A stretch of 47,564 nucleotides of DNA from the NCBI GenBank assembly GCA_045655865.1, contig JAZOQB010000008.1, forward strand, positions 1 to 47,564. Direction: 5' to 3'. The DNA comes from RGIG5579 sp045655865. GTDB taxonomy: Bacteria > Bacillota > Clostridia > Oscillospirales > SIG627. The notes beneath the pieces were generated by a model. The model had not been told where the DNA came from. It made no database searches and saw only the letters and a program-made list of their open reading frames with translations. The translations under genes were made by a program, and so were the position numbers. Positions 31,889 to 40,580 of this stretch are shown here, one piece after another (the stretch's first letter is position 1; the number at the start of each line of letters is the position of its first letter).

Positions 31889-33354
31889 TCAAGACTTTTG
31901 AAGAACTCGAAGCAAAACAGGCACAATGTGCCAAGTGTCTGAAAGGCAAGTTCAAGGGTGAAAGCAACAAAAGAGCCGTCGTACTTTGCGGCGGTACCGG
32001 TTGTCTTTCCTCCCACTCTGCCGAGATCCAGGAAAAATTCAAGACTCTGATCGAAGAAAAGGGCCTTTCCGATCGGGTTACTGTTAATCAGGTTGGTTGC
32101 TTCGGCTTCTGCTCTCAGGGTCCCTTCGTTAAAATCTACCCTGAAGACACTCTGTACAGACTGGTCCAGCTGGAAGACGTGGAAGAAATCGTTGAGAAGG
32201 ATCTGATCGGCGGCGAGACTGTCGAGAGACTTCTTTATATCGATCCCACAACTCAGGAAAAGATCGCAAAGCAAGAGGACATCACCTTCTACAAAAAGCA
32301 GGTGAGAGTTGCTCTCCACGGCTGTGGCTCCATCAACCCCGAAGACATCAATGAGGCTCTCGGCTCCGAGGCATTTGCAGGTCTTGCCAAGGCTTTGAAG
32401 ATGGACCGCAAGGCTGTTATTGATGAGATTCTGGCTTCCGGTCTGCGCGGCAGAGGAGGCGGCGGATTCCCCACCGGTATGAAATGGAACTTCGCTTACA
32501 ACCAGCCCGACGGAGAAAAGTACGTGGTTTGTAACGGCGACGAAGGAGACCCCGGTGCATTTATGGACCGTTCCATTCTGGAAGGTAACCCCCTTGCTGT
32601 CATTGAAGGCATGGCAATCGCCGCTTACGCCATCGGTGCGCAGAACGGTTATTTCTACGTTCGTGCTGAGTACCCCATCGCCGTAAACCGTCTCAGACTT
32701 GCCATCAAACAGGCAGAAGAGCTCGGCCTTCTGGGCGACAACATTTTGGGTACCGACTTCTCCTTCCGCGCACACATCCGTTTGGGTGCTGGCGCATTCG
32801 TTTGCGGTGAGGAGACTGCTCTGCTGAACTCCATCGAGGGTCAGCGCGGTATGCCCCGTCCCCGTCCTCCCTTCCCTGCAGTGAAGGGTCTGTGGGAATG
32901 TCCCACGATCGTAAACAACGTAGAAACTTTGGCTTGTGTTCCCTACGTTCTCCGCAATGGTGCTGATTCCGTGAAGAAATACGGTACCGAAAAGAGTGCT
33001 GGTACCAAGGTGTTTGCTCTGGGCGGTAAGATCAACAACGTCGGTCTGGTTGAGATCCCCATGGGTACTACCCTTCGCGAGCTCATTTATGACATCGGCG
33101 GCGGTATCCCCGGCGGAAAAAAATTCAAGGCAATTCAGACCGGCGGTCCCTCAGGCGGATGTCTCACCGAAAAGGATCTGGACACCCCCATTGACTTTGA
33201 TAACCTGGTTGCTAAGGGCTCTATGATGGGTTCCGGCGGTGCCATCGTCATGGATGAAGACAACTGCATGGTTGACGTTGCTAAATTCTATATGGAATTC
33301 ATTTGCGACGAGTCCTGCGGCAAGTGCTCTCCCTGCCGTATCGGTACCAAGTGA
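31885..33354 (+). CDS. hydB: NADH-linked hydrogenase HydB (NuoF-like), N-terminal part up to an in-frame TGA
   Basis: 489 residues before TGA at 33352-33354. Order: thioredoxin-like [2Fe-2S] domain (about 25-130, VVLCGGTGC and NQVGCFGFC), then the FMN/NADH-binding Complex1_51K domain with GRGGGGFPTGMKW and GDEGDPGAFMDRSILEGNP. The SLBB segment follows, and the NADH_4Fe-4S domain is cut at SCGKCSPCRIGTK. The same frame continues past the TGA with LLEYLQEITDGK, exactly as homologs continue after GTKR. The fourth cysteine of this cluster (SLC) and the two-ferredoxin tail lie beyond the TGA. So this is one gene with a nonsense or recoded codon at a place where homologs usually have Arg. Truncation here should destroy electron transfer unless the TGA is read through. 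Confidence 0.9.
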   Translation: MIKTFEELEAKQAQCAKCLKGKFKGESNKRAVVLCGGTGCLSSHSAEIQEKFKTLIEEKGLSDRVTVNQVGCFGFCSQGPFVKIYPEDTLYRLVQLEDVEEIVEKDLIGGETVERLLYIDPTTQEKIAKQEDITFYKKQVRVALHGCGSINPEDINEALGSEAFAGLAKALKMDRKAVIDEILASGLRGRGGGGFPTGMKWNFAYNQPDGEKYVVCNGDEGDPGAFMDRSILEGNPLAVIEGMAIAAYAIGAQNGYFYVRAEYPIAVNRLRLAIKQAEELGLLGDNILGTDFSFRAHIRLGAGAFVCGEETALLNSIEGQRGMPRPRPPFPAVKGLWECPTIVNNVETLACVPYVLRNGADSVKKYGTEKSAGTKVFALGGKINNVGLVEIPMGTTLRELIYDIGGGIPGGKKFKAIQTGGPSGGCLTEKDLDTPIDFDNLVAKGSMMGSGGAIVMDEDNCMVDVAKFYMEFICDESCGKCSPCRIGTK

Positions 33355-33768
33355 CTGTTGGAGTACCTGCAGGAGATTACCGACGGCAAAGCGACCATGA
33401 AGGATCTGGAAGAGCTGGAAGAGCTGGCAAAGACCATCAAGATCGGCTCTCTCTGCGCTCTGGGTCAGACTGCAGCCAACCCCGTTCTTTCCACCTTGGC
33501 TTCCTTCCGCGACGAGTACATCGCTCACATCGAAAAGAAGGAATGCCCCGCAAAAGTTTGCAAGAATTTGATGAGATATTCCATCGAGCAGGATAATTGC
33601 TTCGGTTGCGGCGTGTGCGCCAGAGCCTGTCCCGTGGATGCCATCCAAAAGACCGATTATACTGCTCCCGGTAAGAAGCTTCCTTCCTACCAGATCGACG
33701 CTGACAAGTGCGTGAAGTGCGGTATGTGTATCTCTTCTTGTAAATTCAAAGCAATCGTAAAGAAATAA
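33355..33768 (+). pseudogene. hydB: HydB C-terminal part, in frame beyond the TGA (2x[4Fe-4S] ferredoxin domain)
   Basis: An open continuation of hydB of 137 codons in the same frame. It contains the rest of the NADH_4Fe-4S domain, including the fourth ligand in GSLCALGQTAANP, then DEYIAHIEKKECPAKVCKN and a bacterial ferredoxin domain with two CxxCxxCxxxCP-type motifs (CFGCGVCARACP and CVKCGMCISSCK). It ends 13 nt before hydA. A TTG at 33358 could start a separate protein, but it has no Shine-Dalgarno and would split a metal site, so independent translation is unlikely. The sequence shows no decay (no second stop, ligands intact), which suggests either a very recent mutation, a sequencing error, or functional read-through of TGA-C. 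Confidence 0.7.
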
Positions 33769-33781
33769 GGAGGAAAGAGAT

Positions 33782-35587
33782 ATGGCCAAAATTAATTTGA
33801 TTATCGAAGGTATCCCCTACGAAGTTGAAGCAGGGCTTACCGTTCTTGAAGCCGCTCGTCTTTGCGGCTATGAAATCCCCACCCTCTGCGCTTTCAACCA
33901 CGGCGAGTGCAACAGGGGCTCCTGCCGCGTATGCTTGGTAGAAGTTCAAGAAGGCAGAAAGAATGCAGAAGGCGAAGTGATGTACGGTCCTCAGCGTCTG
34001 GTTGCCTCCTGCGTATATCCCATCACCCCTGATATGAAGGTGATCATCTCCTCGCCTAAGGCCACTGCCGCTCGCCGCGCTTCCGTAGAGCTTTTGCTCT
34101 CCAACCACTCCATGAAGTGCCAACAGTGCGACAAAAACGAGAAGTGCGAACTTCTCCACGTTGCCAAGATTACCGGTGCCAGAGAGGATATGTTCCTGGG
34201 TTCTCAGACCGAAACCACTTTTGATAACGTAACTCCCTCCATCGTACGCGATACCTCCAAGTGCGTACTGTGCGGCAGATGTGTTGCCCGCTGTGCCAAT
34301 GCTCACGGTGACGGCGTTCTCGCCTTTCAAAACAGAGGCTTTAAGACCATCATTGGACCTGCTCAGAACAGAACCTTTGACAAAGTGCCCTGTATCATGT
34401 GCGGCCAGTGTATCAACGTTTGTCCCACCGGCGCTCTGATGGAAAAGAGCGAAATCGCTAAAGTTGACGAAGCAATGGCTGCCGGCAAGTATGTCGTGGT
34501 TCAGACCGCTCCCGCAGTTCGTGCCGCTTTGGGCGAAGAATTCGGCATGAAGATCGGTACTCCTGTGACCGGCAAGATGGTTGCCGCTCTGAGAAGACTT
34601 GGCTTCAAGAAAGTCTTTGACACCAACTTTGCTGCTGACCTTACCATTATGGAAGAAGCCACCGAGCTGATCGGCAGAATCAAAAATGGCGGCAAGCTTC
34701 CCATGATTACCTCTTGCTCTCCCGGATGGGTCAACTACGCTGAGCTTCGCTATGGCGATCTCTTGGGTCACCTGTCCTCCTGCAAATCTCCTCACGAAAT
34801 GATGGGCGCTGTCCTGAAGAATTTCTGGGCCGAAAGAGCGGGCGTGAAAGCAGAGGATCTGTTTGTGGTATCCGTGATGCCCTGCTCCTCTAAGAAGTAC
34901 GAGGCACAGCGTGACCAGCTTAAGACCAATGGCCTTGCAGACGTTGACGCAGTTCTCACCACCAGAGAGCTGGGCAGACTCATCAAGAGAAGCGGTATCA
35001 ACTTCACAAAACTTCCCGACGAAGAATTTGACATGGATCTGATCGGTGAGTACACCGGCGCCGGCGTTATCTTCGGTGTTACCGGCGGTGTTATGGAAGC
35101 CGCGGTTCGTACCGCTCACTTCGTTCTCACCGGCAAGGAAATCCAGGGCGTGAAGTTTGAAGCAGTTCGCGGATTTGATGGCATCAAAGAAGCGAGCCTT
35201 GATCTGAACGGTCAGACCGTAAATATTGCAGTTGCTCACGGCATGAAGAATGCCAAAGTTCTGCTGGATGATATCCGCGCCGGAAAGAGCAAGTATCAAT
35301 TCATTGAGATCATGGCTTGCCCCGGCGGTTGTATCAACGGTGGCGGTCAGCCCTACGTCAGAGAGTGCTTCCTGCCCAATGAGGATCTGGATATTTTGGA
35401 CACCTACAAAGCAAAGCGTGCTGCAGCCCTCTACTCCGAGGATGAAAGACAGACTGTTCGCCAGTCTCACAACAATCCTCAGATCAAGGCTCTGTACGAA
35501 CAGTTCCTGGGAGAGCCCAACTCTCACCTGGCTCACGAGCTTCTGCACACCGAATACGCTGCTAGAGAAGCTTTCCCCGAGATCTAA
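33782..35587 (+). CDS. hydA: [FeFe] hydrogenase catalytic subunit HydA
   Basis: 601 residues, reduces protons to H2 at the H-cluster. The N-terminal [2Fe-2S] domain (residues 1-80; C ligands in CNRGSCRVC) is followed by the His-Cys [4Fe-4S] region (KCQQCDKNEKCELLH), and then two [4Fe-4S] motifs (CVLCGRCVARC and CIMCGQCINVCP). The H-cluster domain has L1 TSCSPGW (about 310), L2 MPCSSKK (about 366) and L3 ACPGGCINGGGQP (about 511). The C-terminal small-subunit-like region ends LLHTEYAAREAFPEI. L1 carries Ser where many clostridial enzymes have a second Cys (TSCCPGW). The ATG has AGGAGG. HydE, HydF and HydG maturases are not in the window. Codon use across hydCBA looks strongly biased, which fits high expression. 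Confidence 0.96.
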   Translation: MAKINLIIEGIPYEVEAGLTVLEAARLCGYEIPTLCAFNHGECNRGSCRVCLVEVQEGRKNAEGEVMYGPQRLVASCVYPITPDMKVIISSPKATAARRASVELLLSNHSMKCQQCDKNEKCELLHVAKITGAREDMFLGSQTETTFDNVTPSIVRDTSKCVLCGRCVARCANAHGDGVLAFQNRGFKTIIGPAQNRTFDKVPCIMCGQCINVCPTGALMEKSEIAKVDEAMAAGKYVVVQTAPAVRAALGEEFGMKIGTPVTGKMVAALRRLGFKKVFDTNFAADLTIMEEATELIGRIKNGGKLPMITSCSPGWVNYAELRYGDLLGHLSSCKSPHEMMGAVLKNFWAERAGVKAEDLFVVSVMPCSSKKYEAQRDQLKTNGLADVDAVLTTRELGRLIKRSGINFTKLPDEEFDMDLIGEYTGAGVIFGVTGGVMEAAVRTAHFVLTGKEIQGVKFEAVRGFDGIKEASLDLNGQTVNIAVAHGMKNAKVLLDDIRAGKSKYQFIEIMACPGGCINGGGQPYVRECFLPNEDLDILDTYKAKRAAALYSEDERQTVRQSHNNPQIKALYEQFLGEPNSHLAHELLHTEYAAREAFPEI

Positions 35588-35660
35588 TCTCAAAACGAGC
35601 AAGGAAAATGAAGACTCAATATTAAGTCGTACTTTAAAGGGCAAGTACAACAAGATACGA

Positions 35661-35697
35661 AAACACCCATGGTTTTTTAAACTGTGGGTGTTTTTTT
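35661..35697 (+). terminator. Terminator of the hydrogenase operon
   Basis: ACACCCA and TGGGTGT arms around a T/A-rich loop, followed by seven T residues. Confidence 0.88.
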
Positions 35698-35723
35698 ATT
35701 CTCTTTATTTATTTTTCAAGTTA

Positions 35724-35732
35724 TGCTATAAT
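35724..35732 (+). promoter_or_regulatory. Extended -10 promoter of the XRE regulator gene
   Basis: TGCTATAAT is a perfect extended -10 element (TG at 35724-35725, TATAAT at 35727-35732). The -35 position (35704-35709) reads only TTTATT, consistent with an extended -10 type. Confidence 0.68.
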
Positions 35733-35773
35733 ACAATCGACCGATCAATTGGAATTCATAAGAGAGTGCTATT

Positions 35774-36379
35774 ATGGAATTTAATGTAAAATTACAGGAA
35801 CTTCGAAAGCAAAAAGGTCTTACTCAAGAAGAGTTGGCAGAATTGCTATATGTATCCCGAACAGCTATTTCAAAGTGGGAGTCAGGACGAGGATTCCCGA
35901 ACATAGAGTCTTTAAAGGAAATATCAAAGTTCTTCTGTGTTTCCTTGGATGAACTGTTGTCCGGTGAAGAGATTCTTGCCATTGCAGAAAAAGACCACAA
36001 GGAAAAAGAAAGAACGATCCGAGACTTGGTTTTCGGCCTACTTGACTGTGGTATGGCTTTGTTACTGTTTTTACCTTTTTTCGGTCAAAAAGCGGATGGA
36101 GTTATCAGAGAAGTATCACTCCTTGTTTTGAGCGAAGTTCAGCCGTACTTGAAAACCGCGTACATTACTTTCGTTGGTGTTATGATCGTGTTGGGCATTA
36201 TGACTCTTGCTCTACAAAACTGTCGTCAAAGACTTTGGAATCAGAGCAAAAGCATTTTGTCTCTGACATTAAATACCGTTGAAGTATGCCTTTTCATTGT
36301 AAGTCAGCAACCCTATGCAGCGGTATTTGTATTTGCGTTTTTAATTATCAAAGCTGTCATTCTGATCAAACGGCGATGA
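35774..36379 (+). CDS. XRE-family regulator with C-terminal membrane domain
   Basis: 201 residues. The N-terminal helix-turn-helix (residues 5-65) is a textbook XRE/Cro domain: LRKQKGLTQEELAELLYVSRTAISKWESGRGFPNIESL. The rest has three or so hydrophobic segments (about 85-105, 130-150, 165-195), so the DNA-binding domain is probably tethered to the membrane. The ligand or stress sensed is unknown. The ribosome site is weak. It precedes the PAP2 gene by about 110 nt on the same strand. The local sequence is visibly AT-richer and its codon use looser than the hydrogenase operon, so acquisition by transfer is possible but not proven. Confidence 0.87.
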   Translation: MEFNVKLQELRKQKGLTQEELAELLYVSRTAISKWESGRGFPNIESLKEISKFFCVSLDELLSGEEILAIAEKDHKEKERTIRDLVFGLLDCGMALLLFLPFFGQKADGVIREVSLLVLSEVQPYLKTAYITFVGVMIVLGIMTLALQNCRQRLWNQSKSILSLTLNTVEVCLFIVSQQPYAAVFVFAFLIIKAVILIKRR

Positions 36380-36395
36380 TACGAAGCGTATCATC
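36375..36395 (+). repeat. Inverted repeat at the stop of the XRE gene
   Basis: GATGATACG-AAG-CGTATCATC is a perfect 9-bp stem with a 3-nt loop spanning the TGA stop. There is no T-run, so it is not a standard terminator. It may be a transcript-stabilising hairpin or a dispersed repeat. Confidence 0.6.
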
Positions 36396-36490
36396 GATGT
36401 GACGGCTAAATTCTTTCATTTTTCATTACCTTTCCTTAAACTTGTATTCAGGAGAAAGCCTAAATACAAACCAAAAGGATGGTAGAGAAA

Positions 36491-37141
36491 ATGAAAAGAA
36501 TTAGAAAAAGCTTTATTGCTTCCATGTGTTTGCTTGCAGCGTTTGTGCTTTGGACATTGGCAATTTGCTTTGTGGATGTCCGTGCAATTGGTCCGCAAGG
36601 TTCCTCTGTAGGATTTGCCGGCATCAATGTTTTTTTCCACGCTTTGACAGGTGTGCATTTCAGCTTATACAATATAACGGATTGGCTCGGACTTGTGCCG
36701 ATCTTTGTGTGTGTGAGCTTTGGTATATTTGGGCTTGTGCAGTGGATCAAGCGGAAAAGTATACGGAAAGTGGATTTCGACCTTCTTGTTTTGGGAGGCT
36801 TTTATATTGTCACCATTTCCGCCTATTTGTTTTTCGAGAGCGTGGTAATCAATTACAGGCCGGTACTGATAAACGGATATTTGGAAGCATCTTACCCATC
36901 TTCAACCACCTTACTTGTGCTGTGCGTTATGCCGACGGCCATCATGCAACTTGGTAATCGCATAAAAAACAAGGTTCTTCGCAATATCATTTCTGTTACA
37001 ATCATAGCATTTATTACCTTTATGGTAATTGGCAGGCTGTTTTCTGGTGTGCATTGGCTCACAGATATTGTTGGCGGCACGTTACTAAGCGCAGGACTTG
37101 TAATGCTGTATCGTGCGATGATGGGTTTACAGGTTGGGTAA
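36491..37141 (+). CDS. PAP2-family membrane phosphatase-like protein
   Basis: About 216 residues from ATG 36491 (MKRIRKSFIASM); an ATG 12 nt upstream is the alternative, but it overlaps the only AGGA-type ribosome site. Five to six membrane segments. PAP2 motifs: motif 1 is VVINYRP (usual K-x6-RP, here Glu at the Lys position), motif 2 is YPSSTT (usual PSGH; Thr replaces His), and motif 3 is GRLFSGVHWLTD, which keeps R-x5-H-x3-D. PAP2 enzymes dephosphorylate lipid phosphates such as undecaprenyl pyrophosphate. With motifs 1 and 2 altered, the substrate or activity may differ. It is likely in one unit with the XRE regulator. Confidence 0.85.
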   Translation: MKRIRKSFIASMCLLAAFVLWTLAICFVDVRAIGPQGSSVGFAGINVFFHALTGVHFSLYNITDWLGLVPIFVCVSFGIFGLVQWIKRKSIRKVDFDLLVLGGFYIVTISAYLFFESVVINYRPVLINGYLEASYPSSTTLLVLCVMPTAIMQLGNRIKNKVLRNIISVTIIAFITFMVIGRLFSGVHWLTDIVGGTLLSAGLVMLYRAMMGLQVG

Positions 37142-37154
37142 ATTCCAATTTATC

Positions 37155-37191
37155 AAAAAAGGCTGTGTAGAAATTTCTACACAGCCTTTTT
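37155..37191 (+). terminator. Terminator after the PAP2 gene
   Basis: GGCTGTGTAGAAA and TTTCTACACAGCC form a 26-nt perfect palindrome flanked by A6 and T5, so it could act on both strands. Confidence 0.9.
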
Positions 37192-37261
37192 CTTTTCTTA
37201 ACAGTAGGACTCTAAATTGAGTATTTTTTCAGCGGTATTGTGTGTTTATTCTTTCTCTGAT

Positions 37262-37297
37262 AAAAAGATTGGGAAATGTTCTTTATGAACATTTCCC
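37262..37297 (-). terminator. Terminator of the minD-to-DUF4340 operon
   Basis: GGGAAATGTTC (37271-37281) and GAACATTTCCC (37287-37297) form a perfect 11-bp stem with a 5-nt loop. On the minus strand it is followed closely by TTTTT. It lies 18 nt after the DUF4340 gene. Confidence 0.88.
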
Positions 37298-37314
37298 TAA
37301 GGATGCGTTTTTGG

Positions 37315-38994
37315 TTAGTTCTTTTTCTCTACAACCACCGTTTCTCCATTCAAGATACCGGTGCAAGCCGAGACGATCTGCTTCACATAGTCGCGGTTGA
37401 TATAAAATTCACCGCTACCGTTTAAAGTATAATAAGCCTTGCGAGCTGTCATACCGTAAAACTGATAGTCGTACTGTGTCCCGTTTCGCAGGGTAATCTT
37501 GAGAGACAAGATGTGGGTAGCGTTTTGTGGCTCTTGCGCATAGCCATCCATTGTTGTATAAAGGATCGCTTTGTAGAGTTGGCGGAAATTATCGGTGTCC
37601 ACCGAAACGCCGGTAGAAGATGAGATCTTCAGATCGCTCCCCGTTCCCTGAAGGGAAAATTTCACCTTAGTCTCACCGTAAGATAACTCAATGAAAGAAA
37701 CACTGTCAATGGAACCGGAGAAAGAATGATTATCCAAGTATTTCAGAAGATCCCACTCTACCCAGGGAAGATCGTCTGCAGAGAACTCGACAATAACATC
37801 AAAATCCGGAGAATAAATGTAATAAATATGCTCCTTCTCCCCTTCGTTCTCTTCTGACTCCACTTCCAATTTGTTACTGATGTAAAGGGTGATATCGAAC
37901 CGATCTTCGTAGGAATAATAAAGCTCAAAGTACCACCGATCCTCAGGATCCATCAAGCTGTACAGGCGAAGCATCTCGCGAATTTCATCCGCATTTTCCG
38001 GCTTGGATAAGCGGGAGGCAATGCCATATTCTACCACTTGTTTTCCCTTAAAGGCGACAAAGCTTTCCAAGAGAGTCTGCATATTTTCCGAAGAAGCAAA
38101 ATATCCTGCCGGAGAAAGAAACATGTGGCTGAAAAGCTTCCCGTTCTTCTCGCGCTCTTCCTCGGACATACTGCGCATGGACAAAAATTCTTTCCCTTGC
38201 TTTTTGATGGTAAACTTGGAAACCTCGGTGTAAGACGAAGAAGGAACCGTGGGCGCTACCATGGGAGAAAAGTATGCTTTCAGATCCGCAAAAATGCACC
38301 GGGAAATGTAAATATCCATAAGGACATAAACCGCGTCGCGACCTTCAAGCCGCGCATAATAACCGCTTCCGTCCACTGTGCGGTTACCAAAAATAATGGT
38401 GTCGGACACGCTTTGATCGCTATTATTTCGATGTCCGATGGTCAGTGCCGCTTGACCACGTCCCTCAAGTCCGTAAGATGCTAAATTATTGGGATCATAT
38501 CCTACGACCTCTTCCAGTGCCAGCATATAACGGCAAAGGCTCAGGAGTGAATCCACCATAGAGACGCTTTGCATAACGTCCTCCATGTTTTCGCTTCCAT
38601 CCATCCAAGCACTGGTAACATCGTAAAGAATAAACTCGGCGCCTTCAAAATAAAACTCATTGTCCTGGCCGCGATAGAGATAAAAACCACCCAGGTCATT
38701 TTCCACCCGGACACTATCGAGCTGATTGGGTTCAATGGGATCGATCACAAAGGGGCGTCCATTTGCCATCTGTTCTCCATGATTGCCGACGGTGGGAAGT
38801 TCAGTCTGCTGCTCCGGCTTTAAAACCGTCTGCAAAAGGACAACATAAACCACCACAGCCAGAAGAACCAATCCGGCGGAGAGAATAATGGAACGAAATC
38901 TCTTTTCCTTCCAAACCTGAGCAAAAGACAGCTTTTTTTCTGTCTTTCGGTCCGGGGAGCTACCGTTCCTTTTTTCCTTATCTTTTTCTTTCAT
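37315..38994 (-). CDS. DUF4340-domain membrane-anchored protein of a gliding-type ABC cluster
   Basis: 559 residues from ATG 38994 (GGGAG 7 nt upstream). A charged cytoplasmic N terminus of about 35 residues precedes one membrane helix (about 36-60), and the rest is extracellular. Two DUF4340-type repeats are suggested by SYGLEGRGQAALTIGH followed by FGNRTVDGSGYYARLEGRDAVYV, and by the later beta-rich part ending YFYINRD-like (GEFYINRDYVKQIV). DUF4340 proteins regularly follow GldG-like and ABC-2 permease genes, as here. Their job is not established; stabilising or gating an exporter is inferred from synteny. It is the last gene of the operon, 12 nt after the GldG-like gene. Confidence 0.85.
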   Translation of the reverse strand: MKEKDKEKRNGSSPDRKTEKKLSFAQVWKEKRFRSIILSAGLVLLAVVVYVVLLQTVLKPEQQTELPTVGNHGEQMANGRPFVIDPIEPNQLDSVRVENDLGGFYLYRGQDNEFYFEGAEFILYDVTSAWMDGSENMEDVMQSVSMVDSLLSLCRYMLALEEVVGYDPNNLASYGLEGRGQAALTIGHRNNSDQSVSDTIIFGNRTVDGSGYYARLEGRDAVYVLMDIYISRCIFADLKAYFSPMVAPTVPSSSYTEVSKFTIKKQGKEFLSMRSMSEEEREKNGKLFSHMFLSPAGYFASSENMQTLLESFVAFKGKQVVEYGIASRLSKPENADEIREMLRLYSLMDPEDRWYFELYYSYEDRFDITLYISNKLEVESEENEGEKEHIYYIYSPDFDVIVEFSADDLPWVEWDLLKYLDNHSFSGSIDSVSFIELSYGETKVKFSLQGTGSDLKISSSTGVSVDTDNFRQLYKAILYTTMDGYAQEPQNATHILSLKITLRNGTQYDYQFYGMTARKAYYTLNGSGEFYINRDYVKQIVSACTGILNGETVVVEKKN

Positions 38995-39009
38995 CAAACC
39001 GCTCCCTAA

Positions 39010-40551
39010 TTACATATGTTTTCTCTTGATATAAACCACGACTCCAAGGGTCACGATCACCAAGGGGATCACAGCGACAGAAATAATGCCGTGCACATAA
39101 ACCTGGCCGCTATTCAGATCCAACGCGTAATCTTCCAACACCTTGTAGCTGGCGTTCATCGCTATATTTTCATCAGAAAGAAGACGGATGATATTGTAAA
39201 TGATGTTGGTATTGCCGTACTGGCCGCGGAAGGCGTTAGTTTCGGTAAAGTTTCGGCTACCGATGAGTAAAACATGGCCATATGTCTCTGCATTGTTGAT
39301 GTAGGTAAAACGGGTGGAGACCGCCATGAGATTAAAGGGACCCTCTGTTTTCTTCACACCCTCTTCTGTGACCACTTCCACATAAGAATGCTCAGAGCTG
39401 GTCAGGACCGGCTCAACAATCGTTGACTCTCCATCCCCGGTATTCAAAATTTCAATGGGGGCAGTTTCAATGGAAATGGTTGTAGGAGGATTGGTCAGAG
39501 CCGTCAAAGATCCGGTAATGGTTGCGGCAATGCTTGAGGAAGGAGCATAGTTGGCATAAAGCATTTGATTGTCCTGAACGGACGAATTCACATTGTCCAT
39601 TACCACCTGGTTGTGGACCACTTTCAGTCCCCAATCTTCCAAAAGCTCGTCCCAAACCGTGAGAGGTTCATGGTTTTCAGTGGCAAACGGTGCCGCAATG
39701 TACACCATAGAGCGATATTCGTTTAGATAATCAGAAAGCTTGGTATATTCCGACGTTTTCGAGTCGTCCGGAGAGGTCTTTAGGTCGTACTGCGGATTGC
39801 AAACCACAAGGAACTTGATGTCATCTCCGATCTCTTGCGTTTCTAAATTCACATACTCAACAGTAAAGCCGCAATTGGTCAAGATCTCCGTGAAAGCCTG
39901 GGGAACAGATTCGCCGTGGCCGGTGGTAAAGGCCACCTTGGGGCTTTTCCGAGAAGTGATCTGCATAATGGCCGCATTGATCTTCATTTCTCCCTGGAAA
40001 GCCCAAACCTTGGATCCGCTTTCGTCGTACACCAGGCAAGAATCGAAGGTCAAATAGCGGAAAGATCCTCTTTCCTGGGAATTGGTAATGAGGATGGCAT
40101 TGGCATTGATGTCATATCCACGGTCGGTATAAAAATTGTAATTTTCCGGATGAGTCCTCAGGTCCTCTTTGAATTCCACGCTGATCTGAGGATACTGTTC
40201 CGCGTAGCTCTCCGCTAAATTTACAACCCAGCTCTTTTGGCGATCTTCCAAAATAAGATCACGGGCAGCAAGAAAGCTGATCTTGATCTGAGGGTCCTCC
40301 CCAAATTCTTCCCGATAACGGCTCATCTGCTGGTCCATCAATTCTTTGGTAGAGTCGCTAATGGTAAAGATCTGGTCTGAGGTCAGATCAAAGTACAAGC
40401 TAAATTTTGAATCAACCGCGGAGACGATGACGTTCAAAAGGATCACTGCCACAATAAAAAATGCTGTAAAGATGGTAGCGGCAGAACCGTATTTGAATTT
40501 TCTGGAAGAAAAGATCTTCCCTGCTCTCTTTGTTGTTTGCTTCTTATCCAT
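39010..40551 (-). CDS. GldG-family auxiliary protein of an ABC-2 exporter
   Basis: 513 residues. An N-terminal membrane helix (about 20-45) is followed by LYFDLTSDQIFTISDST, the typical opening of the ABC_transp_aux (GldG) domain. A large extracellular region has the family's YDINANAILITNSQERG and VAFTTGHGESVPQAFTEILTNCGFTVEYVN-type segments. A C-terminal helix (about 485-508) precedes KRKHM. In Bacteroidota, GldA-GldF-GldG form a complex linked to gliding. Clostridia carry similar sets without gliding, and the substrate is unknown. It lies 29 nt after the permease gene. Confidence 0.88.
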   Translation of the reverse strand: MDKKQTTKRAGKIFSSRKFKYGSAATIFTAFFIVAVILLNVIVSAVDSKFSLYFDLTSDQIFTISDSTKELMDQQMSRYREEFGEDPQIKISFLAARDLILEDRQKSWVVNLAESYAEQYPQISVEFKEDLRTHPENYNFYTDRGYDINANAILITNSQERGSFRYLTFDSCLVYDESGSKVWAFQGEMKINAAIMQITSRKSPKVAFTTGHGESVPQAFTEILTNCGFTVEYVNLETQEIGDDIKFLVVCNPQYDLKTSPDDSKTSEYTKLSDYLNEYRSMVYIAAPFATENHEPLTVWDELLEDWGLKVVHNQVVMDNVNSSVQDNQMLYANYAPSSSIAATITGSLTALTNPPTTISIETAPIEILNTGDGESTIVEPVLTSSEHSYVEVVTEEGVKKTEGPFNLMAVSTRFTYINNAETYGHVLLIGSRNFTETNAFRGQYGNTNIIYNIIRLLSDENIAMNASYKVLEDYALDLNSGQVYVHGIISVAVIPLVIVTLGVVVYIKRKHM

Positions 40552-40580
40552 ATTGATTCCTCAACTCTTTGTGTTTTTTC

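Noticed and set aside
33352..33400. Selenocysteine insertion at the hydB TGA.
   Set aside because: The only nearby stem is a weak GTTGG/CCGAC pairing with a poor apical loop, and homologs carry Arg rather than Cys at this position. It was kept only as something to check genome-wide.
33746..35653. A 635-codon open frame on the minus strand across hydA.
   Set aside because: It is the antisense shadow of a strongly biased, highly conserved gene; it has no ribosome site and no recognisable domain, and hydA on the plus strand is unambiguous.
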